From assembly GCF_018614615.1 (NCBI RefSeq), contig NZ_JAGGOK010000063.1, forward strand, positions 1 through 64,000: a DNA stretch of 64,000 nucleotides, written 5' to 3'. This DNA comes from Streptomyces sp. ISL-100. GTDB taxonomy: Bacteria > Actinomycetota > Actinomycetes > Streptomycetales > Streptomycetaceae. This document shows, in pieces, positions 1 through 7,403 of this stretch. Each line of letters starts with the position of its first letter. The stretch's first letter is position 1. The notes beneath the pieces are model-generated. The model saw only the letters and a list, made by a program, of their open reading frames with translations, searched no databases and was not told the DNA's origin. The position numbers and the translations under genes were made by a program.

Positions 1-224
1 ACTGCGGTGACCGAACTGAGCCGCTTGCCCAGGGTGATCTCCAACGGCAGCCCGTCCAGCGCGGCCAGCACCTTCGCCCGGGTCAGCGGCAGGTCGAGCC
101 CGATCTCCGGCTCCTGGTGCAGGGACCTGCGCAGGCCGGCCAACTCGGGCTGGAGCAGCGCTGCGGACTCACGCAGCCCCGCCTGGCGGTGGGCGGCGTC
201 GGTCCCGGCGGGCAAGGCGTTCAT
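1..224 (-). CDS. M20 family metallopeptidase/amidohydrolase, N-terminal part (cut by window edge)
   Basis: Reading the minus strand from the ATG at 224 gives 74 codons that run off the window. A good ribosome site (GGAG, about 8 bases upstream) supports this start. Around residues 26-38 there is an LRRSLHQEPEIGLDL stretch, the typical opening of M20D amidohydrolases (hippurate or indole-3-acetyl-amino-acid hydrolase type: LRRxLHxxPE). These enzymes are soluble dinuclear metal hydrolases that cleave N-acyl amino acids. The metal ligands lie outside the window, so activity cannot be judged. The gene sits at the edge of an insertion-sequence cluster but its start looks intact. Confidence 0.7.
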   Translation of the reverse strand, partial: MNALPAGTDAAHRQAGLRESAALLQPELAGLRRSLHQEPEIGLDLPLTRAKVLAALDGLPLEITLGKRLSSVTA

Positions 225-370
225 CGCAGTCTCCTCAAGGAGTGGGTCCTCAGCGGGTGGAGTCCCATCCTCTCCGGACCCGGGCCGGGGAGGCGGTTGC
301 TGCAAGGATCGGCCCGCTCGTGCCGCGCCGCCGCACGGATGCGCCGTCGGCCGGAGACCTGCCGCAGACC

Positions 371-559
371 TCAGTCCGACTCGGGCCGCTCCTCGTCGCC
401 GTCGTCGTCCTCGCAGTCACGGCGGTGCTTGCGCGGGATCTGCTCCGCCAGCAGGGTGCCGATCCGGTTGCGGCGTCCGGCCGTGCTCTCCGCGGTCAGC
501 CGGATGGCACGGATCGGCAGGTCCTCACCGTCCGGCACCGGCAGTTCTGGCTTTGTAGG
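371..559 (-). pseudogene. C-terminal fragment of an unrecognised protein
   Basis: On the minus strand one frame reads like real protein: LPVPDGEDLPIRAIRLTAES, then GRRNRIGTLLAEQIPRKHRR and a very acidic tail ending at the stop at 371-373. No start codon with a ribosome site is found, and protein-like composition stops near 559, where IS-like sequence begins. It looks like the 3' end of a larger gene cut off by insertion or deletion. I do not recognise the family; the position among transposase remnants would suit part of a mobile element. Confidence 0.4.
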
Positions 560-1026
560 TGAGTTTTGAGGCCGCTGGTGACTCTGCTGCGCAATTCGTG
601 GGGGTCACGCGGTGAGTTGGTAGGCGAGGCGTTCGAGGCGGCTGGTGCGGGTGCGTCGGAGGGGGCTTTCGGTCCAGTGGGCTCTGACCTGGCCTGATGC
701 GTGAAACACGCCGTTCCCTGCGAGGCTTGAGGCATCTGATCACAAGCTCACAAGCTCTGGGGAACGGCGTGTCCGTCTTCAGTGGACGCAAGCGCGTTCT
801 GATCGGACCACGGTGGCCGAAGGTCCGATGGGACCCGGGCGAACAGAGCATGACTGTGCCGGCACAGCCCGACACCCCATCTCGACGAGCCCGGCCCAGA
901 GTGCGCCCGCAACCCGCCCACCCGGTCCCGGGCAGCCACCCACCCGCGAAGCGACCGCCGCGTACTCGGCACCCCGCCAGGACAACCGCGTGCCGCGGCG
1001 ATCCGGTCGGCGTAGGTGCGGTATGC
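560..1026. other. Non-coding/degenerate stretch with a 13-bp hairpin
   Basis: No convincing gene. The clearest structure is a perfect inverted repeat, ACACGCCGTTCCC at 706-718 and GGGAACGGCGTGT at 760-772, with a 41-base spacer holding a short tandem of CACAAGCT. Such structures occur near insertion-sequence ends. The rest has no frame with Streptomyces-like codon bias. Confidence 0.4.
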
Positions 1027-1576
1027 CTACGCCCAGCCGGGTGGAGCTGTCGCGAGGGCGGCGCACTGCTTCAGGGCGGCTTGGTGCAGCGCGAGCAGGG
1101 CGGTGACACGCACCGAATGGCCCTGTCCGCGGCGAATGATCCGGCCGCAATGCAGTGCTTCGCGGACGGCAGCGTCCCGGGTGGCTCGCAGGTGGTCGGC
1201 GAGCAGGCCGGGCACGTCGAGGACCACCATGGTGGTCTCGGGCCCCTGCCGCTGCCGCGACACGCACGACCGGCGGCAAAGAACCCGACAGATCGTCCGG
1301 ATCCGCATCTCGCGCGGATCCCTTCTCGAACTCCGCTTCACCAGCGCCGCGTTCGGCGACCACGCGGGCGAGAGTCGCCCGGGTAACCACCAGATCGGAC
1401 AACTCCTCCTCTCCGGCAGCGATCCGCTCGTTCAGCACGGCCAGCTCGGCTCGCAGCCCTTCCACCCGCAGCCGGGCCGCCCCCTCGTGCTGCTTCAGCA
1501 GCGCCAGCAGCTCCTGCCCCACGCGTCCCTCCCGGCGATACCACCGACGCAACCGCGTCGAGCTCAAACCCCGCAC
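1027..1576 (-). pseudogene. Frameshifted coiled-coil protein remnant
   Basis: From a GTG at 1576 the minus strand encodes a basic start (RLRRWYRREGRVGQELLALL) followed by a heptad-like coiled coil (residues about 25-75, with ELAVLNERIAAGEEELSDLV). The frame then degrades near 1290. Protein-like sequence resumes in another frame at about 1252-1027 (MVVLDVPGLLADHLRATRDA, then IIRRGQGHSVRVTALLALHQ, stop at 1027). The simplest reading is one gene broken by an indel around 1255-1300. The family is not recognised. Adjacent IS copies fit a decayed region. Confidence 0.4.
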
Positions 1577-1662
1577 CCCCCAAGGACTTACCGATCCTTC
1601 GGAACGCGAAACTCCTCACGATCACCGTCCCTCAAACCGAGCCGCACCCTTGTCCTTTTGGG

Positions 1663-1918
1663 GTACGGAGAATCTGACGCGCGTGCTCATGGCAACACTC
1701 CACGGTTCCCGTGGACGGCCCTCAGTACCATGCTGTCGTGCGAGCTCAAGGGCATCACAGAGTCATCGGTCTCGTCCGGAACGAACAGTTCCACTGTCCC
1801 GGTCCGGCCAAGGCCGTGGCAGAGCGGATGGGACCGCGCACGGAGCACGACGGCGCATTTACTGTGCCCACGGCGCACGGCGAAGCCGCGCTGAGTTGCT
1901 GTCGGGAATCTTGGAGTT
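1663..1918 (-). repeat. Left arm of 256-bp inverted repeat; orphan IS110-type upstream region
   Basis: This segment is the near-exact reverse complement of 3694-3949, with no length change (position p pairs with 5612-p) and only a handful of substitutions. The right arm lies directly upstream of the IS110 transposase gene, so this arm looks like the same upstream (left-end) region of another IS110 copy, pointing the other way and cut off at 1663. It contains the small palindrome CCACGGTTCCCGTGG at about 1701-1715. No transposase follows it. Confidence 0.75.
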
Positions 1919-3693
1919 TCCCCATGCGGCAGCGTGATCAACGGGCAGGCTCGGGGCTGTTCCGAAGGCCGCTGCCGTTGTCGAGGTGCCCGTTGTCCGT
2001 CCGTCCCCGTTCCGGTGAGCAAGTCCCGTCTCTGACTGCGCAGATCGCGCGGGCGAGCAACCCGGGCGGTACGACGGCGATGTGGGTGAGAGACCGGCTG
2101 GACGGGCTGTGGTGCGACCAGGACTTCGCCGACTGGTACCCGCGCGACGGGCGCCCCGGCCTCTCGCCCGCCCAGCTCGCCACCGTCTGCGTGCTGCAGT
2201 TCCTGCTCGATCCGTCCGACCGACAGGCCGCCGAGGCGGTGCGCTGCCGCATCGACTTCAAATACGCCATGGCCCTGGAGCTGGACGATCCCGGCTTCCA
2301 CCACAGTGTCCTGGCCGACTTCCGCGAGCGTCTCACCGAGGGTGATCGCGCTGACCGCCTGCTCGACCTCGCCCTGGCCCGGCTCAAGGACGCCGGGCTG
2401 GTACGCGAACGCACCACGCAGCGCACCGATTCCACCCACGTACTGGCCGCAGTGCGCGACCTGACCCGGCTGGAGCTGATCACCGAGGCGGTGCGGGCCG
2501 CGCTGGAAGAGCTCGCCGGCACCACCCCTCACCTGCTGACCGATCTGGTCGACGAGGAGTGGGGACGCCGCTACGGACGCCCGGTCCGCTTGGGCAAGAA
2601 CCCCACCCGGCCCATGACCAGGATCCTCGCCACCGGCAATGACGCCTTCCGGCTGCTGGAGCGCCTCCAACAGCACGGGGCAGAGCGCGCGTTCGGCCCC
2701 CGGGCCCAGGCCCTGCGGCTGATCGTGGTGCAGAACTACTACCGTGACGCGGCAGGCCGCCTGCGCTGGCGCACCGCCGAAGACGGCGGTCTGCCGCCCT
2801 CCTCCCAGGCGATCGTCTCGCCCTACGATCCGACGGCTCGCTATGCCCGCCGGGGGCAGGTCACCCGGTGGACGGGGTTTCTCGCGCATCTCAGACATGC
2901 GCGACCGACGGCGTGAACGTGATCACGGATGTCGCCACCACCGCGGCCACCACCTACGACGCCCAGGCCCTGCCCGGCATCCACGCTCGGCTGGGGCGCC
3001 GTGGCCTGCTGCCCGCCGAGCACCTCGTCGACGGCGGCTACACCTCCCTGGTCCATCTGGAACAGGCCGCCCGAAAGCACCAGGTCACGGTCACCGGACC
3101 GCTTCCGGGCAACCCCACCCGCCAGCACCGCCAGAACGAAGGCTTCGGCCGGGACGACTTCCACATCGACTTCGACCGCCGCCAAGTGACCTGCCCTCAA
3201 GGTCAGGTCAGCCGCGGTTGGCACGGCCCTTATCCGACGTCCTCACCCACCGCAGCCCCGCTGATCGTGGCCCGGTTCACCAAGGGCCAGTGCCAACCGT
3301 GTCCGGCCCGCACCCAGTGCACCAGCTCCAGCGAAAGCGCCCGGAACGTGGGCTTTCCCCCGAGAGAACTCCGCGACCTGCAAGTCCGCGTCCGCACCGA
3401 GCAGCAGACGCCCCAGTGGAAGGCCCGCTACGCGGTCCGCTCCGGAGTCGAGGGCACCGTCAACGAGTTCGCCCACGGCCACGGTATGCGCCGCTGCCGC
3501 TACCGAGGACAGCAGAAGGCCCACCTCCAGCACGTGCTCACGGCCATCGCCGTCAACATCGAGCGCCTCAGCGCTGTGTCGCCGACAGGAAAAGCATCCC
3601 CGCCCCGGCCACCAACTGCTCTCCAGGACTTCCTGGACCAACACGGGATCCCCCGGCCGAAGTCCTGGCGGACCGCCAGCGACTGACCTCGAC
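1919..3693 (+). mobile_element. IS1182-type insertion sequence (inactive copy)
   Basis: The DNA between the two 256-bp arms is essentially one IS1182-family transposase gene plus short ends. Exact ends and terminal repeats could not be fixed by eye. The motif TTGTCGAGGT occurs near both ends (1978 on the plus strand and about 3687 on the minus strand) and may be part of the terminal repeats. The transposase is frameshifted, so the copy is probably immobile unless complemented in trans. Confidence 0.65.
1993..3686 (+). pseudogene. IS1182 family transposase, frameshifted
   Basis: DDE transposase that would cut and join IS1182 ends. The likely start is the TTG at 1993 (protein opening MSVRPRSGEQVPSLTAQI), typical of the family. 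The N-terminal part includes RDGRPGLSPAQLATVCVLQF and the first catalytic region RTDSTHVLA. The frame ends at 2916. From about 2890 homology continues in another frame: TDVATT, AEHLVDGGYTS (second Asp) and SGVEGTVNEF (catalytic Glu), ending at 3686. Sequence is disturbed at about 2888-2897, where a few bases seem lost. Summed length fits a full transposase of about 560 residues. Confidence 0.85.
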
Positions 3694-3949
3694 AACTACA
3701 AGATCCCCGACAGCAACTCAGCGCGGCTTCGCCGTGCGCCGTGGGCACAGTAAATGCGCCGTCGTGCTCCGTGCGCGGTCCCATCCGCTCTGCCACGGCC
3801 TTGGCCGGACCGGGACAGTGGAACCGTTCGTTCCGGACGAGACCGATGACTCTGTGATGCCCTTGAGCTCGCACGACAGCATGGTACTGAGGGCCGTCCA
3901 CGGGAACCGTGGAGTGTTGCCATGAGCACGCGCGTCAGATTCTCCGTAC
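3694..3949 (+). repeat. Right arm of the 256-bp inverted repeat
   Basis: Reverse complement of 1663-1918 over 256 bp without indels. It starts a few bases after the IS1182 transposase stop and ends about 60 bp before the IS110 transposase start. It has hairpin-forming segments (CCACGGGAACCGTGG at about 3897-3911; GGCCTTGGCC at about 3800) and no convincing gene, consistent with a structured non-coding IS110 end. Confidence 0.75.
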
Positions 3950-4011
3950 TGCCTTGGCCCTCCCGGAACGGCACCGCGAAGCGAGAACCGGACAGAAACG
4001 GAGTCGCGACC
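3694..4011 (+). ncRNA. Candidate bridge-RNA locus (left end of IS110-type element)
   Basis: IS110-group elements encode a structured bridge RNA in the non-coding left end just upstream of the recombinase gene. This 318-bp stretch has the expected position, length and hairpin content, with no credible protein frame. A 14-base segment (CGCGTCAGA, one mismatch, TCTC; 3931-3944) recurs at the element's right boundary (5338-5351), as a guide loop and its recognised site might. RNA boundaries and loops cannot be assigned by eye, so this is an inference from family knowledge. Confidence 0.35.
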
Positions 4012-5433
4012 ATGGACGTCCTGCACGAGCGCTGCGCAGGCATCGACATCAGCAAGCGGGACGCCAAGGTGTGCGTGCGCACCCCCAGCCCGCGCCGCAA
4101 GGGCACGTTCACCAACCAGACCACGACTTTCGGGGCGACCACGAACGCCATCCTGGACCTGCGCGAACACCTCCTCGACGCGGGCGCCACCCTGGTAGTG
4201 ATGGAGGCGACCGGCGACTACTGGAAGCCCTTCTACTACCTGCTGGCCGAGGAGCTGAACGTCATCCTGGTCAACGCCCGGCAGGTGAAGAACCTGCCCG
4301 GCCGCAAGACCGACGTATCCGACGCGGCGTGGCTGGCCCAACTCGGTTCCCACGGACTGGTGCGGGCCTCCTTCGTCCCTCCGCCGCCGGTGCGCGAGCT
4401 ACGGGACCTGACCCGGGCCCGCACCCAGCTCACCCGCGAACGCGCCCAGGTCGTGCAGCGCCTGGAGAAGCTGCTGGAGGACGCCGGCATCAAGCTGTCC
4501 GCCGTCGTCTCCGACCTCATGGGGGTCTCCGGCCGGGCAATGCTCGAGGCCCTGAGCGCGGGTGAGCGCGACCCGCATGTCCTGGCCGAGTTGGCCAAGC
4601 GCCGCATGCGCAGCAAGATCCCTGAGCTGGGCCAGGCACTGACCGGCCGATTCCGCAAGCACCACGCGTTCCTGACCCGCATCTACCTCGACCAGTACGA
4701 CCAGCTGTCCGGCTCGATCAACCTGTTGACGGCGCGGATCGAGGAGGCGATGGCCCCTTTCCGCCGGGCGCTGGAGCTGCTGGACACGATCCCCGGGGTG
4801 AACCAGGCGGTGGCCGAGGTGATCGTGGCCGAGACCGGCGCTGGCATGGCCCGGTTCCCCTCGGCCAGGCACCTGGCTTCCTGGGCCGGACTGTGTCCGG
4901 GGCACCACGAGTCGGCCGGCCGGGTCAAGAGTACGCGGGTACGTCCGGGCAACCCGTACTTGAAGGGGGCGCTGGGGATGGCCGCGTTCGGCGCGGCCCG
5001 CACCAAGGGCAGCTACCTGCAGGCGCGCTACAAACGGCTGACCGCCCGCCGGGGCCCGATGAAGGCATTGATCGCCGTCGAGCACTCGATCATCACCGCG
5101 GTCTGGCACATGCTCAGCGACGGCGTGCCCTACCACGAACTCGGCGGCAGCTACTTCACCCAGCGGGATCCCGAACGAGCCGCCCGCCGAGCCGTGTCCC
5201 GGCTTAACGAACTCGGCTACCGCGTCACCCTCGCCCCCTGGAGACCGCCGGGTGAACAGACGGAGAGGAACCCGGCGGGCAAGGCCACGACCGGGCCCAC
5301 AGTCCTGCCCGAAACTCCCCCTACCTGTAGTTATTTACGCGTCAGAGTCTCTCAGTGGTGTATGGAGGCGGCACAGATGATTTGTGCGGGGCACGGAAGT
5401 TGGGGTCGTACTTATATCCCGCTCCGACGATAG
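4012..5433 (+). CDS. IS110 family transposase (DEDD recombinase)
   Basis: RNA-guided-type recombinase of IS110 elements. I chose the ATG at 4012 because the protein then opens MDVLHERCAGIDISKRDAKV as in the family. The N-terminal RuvC-like domain shows D12 (GIDISK), E65 (VVMEATGDYW) and D101/D104 (GRKTDVSDAAWLA). A coiled segment follows, then the C-terminal Tnp_20 domain (about 255-345: DTIPGVNQAVAEVI, LASWAGLCPGHHESAG with the likely catalytic Ser301). At 473 residues it is somewhat long. Conserved sequence ends near residue 410 (LGYRVTLAP) and the last 35 or so codons probably read out of the element into flanking DNA. No internal stop, so it may be functional. Confidence 0.88.
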   Translation: MDVLHERCAGIDISKRDAKVCVRTPSPRRKGTFTNQTTTFGATTNAILDLREHLLDAGATLVVMEATGDYWKPFYYLLAEELNVILVNARQVKNLPGRKTDVSDAAWLAQLGSHGLVRASFVPPPPVRELRDLTRARTQLTRERAQVVQRLEKLLEDAGIKLSAVVSDLMGVSGRAMLEALSAGERDPHVLAELAKRRMRSKIPELGQALTGRFRKHHAFLTRIYLDQYDQLSGSINLLTARIEEAMAPFRRALELLDTIPGVNQAVAEVIVAETGAGMARFPSARHLASWAGLCPGHHESAGRVKSTRVRPGNPYLKGALGMAAFGAARTKGSYLQARYKRLTARRGPMKALIAVEHSIITAVWHMLSDGVPYHELGGSYFTQRDPERAARRAVSRLNELGYRVTLAPWRPPGEQTERNPAGKATTGPTVLPETPPTCSYLRVRVSQWCMEAAQMICAGHGSWGRTYIPLRR

Positions 5434-5932
5434 TGGTGATGGAGCTGCGCCAAGCGGGGCCGAGCCTGCCGCGCAGACGCGAGATGTGCACGTCTACGGT
5501 CCGCCGCGATGCCGGTTGCGTCGGCCACAGGAGCCGGATCAAGTGTTCCCTGGAGTAGACGCGGCCAGGGTGCTGGACCAGGTGGGCCAGCAGGTCGAAC
5601 TCCAGGTGCGGCAGCGTGATCCGCTCTCCGTCCACCTGCACCGTGTAGGCCCACAGATCGACGAGCAGCACACTCTCGTCGCTGCTGACGTGCCGGACAA
5701 GGCCGGGCCGGGCGTCCGCATGCCGCGGGGTGGCCGTCGTGAAGACCACCCGCACTTCTGGCCCCTCCTGGAGAACGGTGACAGGGGTGAGATCCGGACC
5801 CCTGACGATCCACTCACCCGGCGCCAGCGCGGTGAGCTGCACTCTCTGTTCTGTAGCCAGCTGTTCGTCGCTTCCCTGGTACGCCACACGTGGTCGAAGG
5901 ACCGACCTGGCCTGGCGTGGTGAACTCGTCAC
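5342..5932 (-). CDS. Winged-helix (OmpR/PhoB-type) DNA-binding protein without receiver domain
   Basis: Transcription regulator of about 196 residues. The GTG at 5932 (opening VTSSPRQARSVL) is preferred because AAGGGG lies about 8 bases upstream; an in-frame GTG at 5971 has no ribosome site. The N-terminal half (about 1-95) is not a phosphoreceiver. The C-terminal half is a Trans_reg_C fold: LPHLEFDLLAHLVQHPGRVY, SREHLIRLLWP, RTVDVHISRLRGRLG and VGAGYKYDP. The stop codon lies at the boundary of the IS110 right end, so the last residues (PPYTTERL) may be altered by the insertion. Targets are unknown. Confidence 0.75.
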   Translation of the reverse strand: MTSSPRQARSVLRPRVAYQGSDEQLATEQRVQLTALAPGEWIVRGPDLTPVTVLQEGPEVRVVFTTATPRHADARPGLVRHVSSDESVLLVDLWAYTVQVDGERITLPHLEFDLLAHLVQHPGRVYSREHLIRLLWPTQPASRRTVDVHISRLRGRLGPAWRSSITTIVGAGYKYDPNFRAPHKSSVPPPYTTERL

Positions 5933-6278
5933 CTCTGCGCCCCTTCTCTGCGAGGCCGTCCCGTGGGGCACGAGCCAGTGCCAGGGCCTGCACGGCCGAA
6001 CCGCGGTCGGATGCGTTGAGTTGCTTGCATATGCCGGTGCATAGAGGCCATGACTGCGGAACGCAGCAGCGCTGCCCCTACTCCGAGGTAAACACTATCC
6101 GTGATCCTTCGTTTACGGAATACCCTTTCCGCATTGCGGAAGATGCGGCCGCGCTGCAACCTCAACAAAGGGGATGAGTTCGACAATAAATATCCACCTC
6201 GCGGCCGCGCCGCCGCTGATGCCGAACCCCACGCTCGCCAGCAGGAACCGGGAGGGCGGCGACAGAACCCCGGACACG
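5933..6278. other. Upstream region of the winged-helix gene; possible broken small ORF
   Basis: Probably holds the promoter of the leftward regulator. There is a 6-bp inverted repeat GTAAAC/GTTTAC at about 6090-6115. A small rightward frame starting ATG at 6174 (MSSTINIHLAAAPPLMPNPT) is cut by the IS5 arm at 6279. A hydrophobic leftward frame over the same DNA is equally possible. Neither is convincing as a gene. Confidence 0.3.
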
Positions 6279-6396
6279 GTGAGCTTTTTCAGTGTGGCCG
6301 CCGATCGGGTGACGGGGTCGGTGCCCGCAACGCACGAGGCTCCCGTGCCATTGAGGGAGGTGTTCGAAGTCTCAACCCCCCGGCACAGGAGCCTCG

Positions 6397-6538
6397 TTGG
6401 TTCCCTATCCTGCCGCACTCGGCCTGCCTCATGCCGTGGTCGAGTGGGTCACCATGCTCATCGTCACCCGCGAGGGTGACCGCCGCTGCAAGCTGCCCCC
6501 GCACCAACGCGCGTTGGTCGCCCTGGTGTACCTCCGCA
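6397..6538 (+). pseudogene. IS5-type transposase, N-terminal fragment (left arm)
   Basis: Starts at a TTG (6397) behind AGGAG and encodes MVPYPAALGLPHAVVEWVTM and onward to LVYLR, 47 codons identical to the right-arm copy except for one residue. At 6539 homology stops and the frame enters unrelated antisense sequence (to a stop at 6678). No catalytic residues are present. Confidence 0.8.
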
Positions 6539-6539
6539 T

Positions 6540-7019
6540 CCGGACGATCCGGTGGGTGCGTGCCGCGGTCAGGTCGTGGCAGCGGCCCGGCAGGGCCGGT
6601 GAGATCCACAGGACGTCGCCGGTTGGGTCGGTCACGACCTGCACGTTCACCCCGTGGCGTCGGTGCTTGGCGGAGTAGTCGGCCCGGCCGTCGCCCAGGC
6701 GGTCGCACTCCGCGAGGGTTCCGTCGAGCAGGACGTAGTCCGGATCGTTCTCGCGCAGGACTTTGAGCAGGCCCGGTGCGCGGTCGGCGAGCAGGTCGAC
6801 GACCGCAGTGGTGTAGGCGTGGGCGGTGCCCACCGAGATGCCGAAGCCGGCGGCGATCTGGGTGAGGGTGTCGTGCTTGCGGAGGTACACCAGGGCGACC
6901 AGCGCGCGTTGGTGCGGGGGCAGCTTGCAGCGGCGGTCACCCTCGCGGGTGACGATGAGCATGGTGACCCACTCGACCACGGCACGAGGCAGGCCGAGTG
7001 CGGCAGGATAGGGAACCAA
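6540..7019 (-). pseudogene. IS5-type transposase (DDE_Tnp_4), C-terminal half missing
   Basis: TTG start at 7019 with AGGAG 6 bases upstream. About 160 residues are native: an N-terminal helix-turn-helix (LPPHQRALVALVYLR, TLTQIAAGFGISVGTAHAYT), first catalytic Asp (YVLLDGTLAECDR) and second catalytic Asp (SPALPGRCHDLTAARTH). A full protein of this family is about 260 residues with a later Glu; that part is absent. At 6540 the frame runs antisense through the left arm to a stop at 6429. The copy is not functional by itself. Confidence 0.85.
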
Positions 7020-7211
7020 CGAGGCTCCTGTACCGGTGGGTTGAGACTTCGAACACCTCCCTCAACGGCACGGGAGCCTCATGCGCTGCGGGCACCGACC
7101 CCGTCACCCGATCGGCGGCCACACTGAAAAAGCTCACTGGATCTTGAGGATCTGGTAGAGCGGCGTCCCTGTCGGGACGAGGCATCCTCCGACTTCCCAG
7201 GAGTCCTGATC

Positions 7212-7346
7212 ATGACGAGCCACAGCCGCGGCCTGCGGGCCGCGACCGCCATACCCCTGGCCCTGGCGGTGCCCGCCCTGGCCACCTGCTGCAAGGGCGG
7301 CGCCAACACCTGCCGGGCCCAGGTCCACATGGACAAGGCCGGGTGA
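7212..7346 (+). CDS. Small secreted or lipoprotein-like peptide, 44 aa, possibly a remnant
   Basis: ATG at 7212 has AGGAG about 8 bases upstream. The product opens MTSHSRGLRAATAIPLALAV and continues PALATCCKGG: a basic start, a hydrophobic core, then two cysteines, resembling a lipoprotein signal. Only about 20 residues follow (two more Cys-containing turns, then HMDKAG). It lies between the IS5 relic and oleate hydratase, so it could be the stub of a longer secreted protein. Function unknown. Confidence 0.35.
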   Translation: MTSHSRGLRAATAIPLALAVPALATCCKGGANTCRAQVHMDKAG

Positions 7347-7403
7347 GCTCGCGCAGGGGGCGCGTGGTGGGTCCTGTTCAAAGCCCGAAGACGAAGAGCA
7401 ATC

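Larger units (their letters stand above)
3694..5340 (+). mobile_element. IS110-family insertion sequence (approximate ends)
   Basis: The element comprises a non-coding left end, one DEDD recombinase gene and a short right end. A weak subterminal inverted repeat, AACTACA at 3694-3700 and TGTAGTT at 5326-5332, suggests a length near 1.65 kb. IS110 elements lack clear terminal repeats, so the ends are estimates. The right end touches the 3' end of the winged-helix regulator gene (stop at 5342). Confidence 0.6.
6279..7137. mobile_element. Two IS5-type 5' ends in inverted orientation with 260-bp arms
   Basis: Positions 6279-6538 and 6878-7137 are near-identical reverse complements of exactly equal length (260 bp; p pairs with 13416-p) with about five differences. 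Each arm carries an IS5-type end, the ribosome site AGGAG and the first 47 codons of the same transposase. Between them (6539-6877) lies only the continuation of the right-hand gene, truncated where it meets the left arm. No 3' end of the element is present. Confidence 0.8.

Noticed and set aside
6174..6278. Small ORF MSSTINIHLAAAPPL entering the IS5 arm
   Set aside because: Ribosome site is too close to the start, and the antisense frame is equally plausible; listed only as part of the region note.
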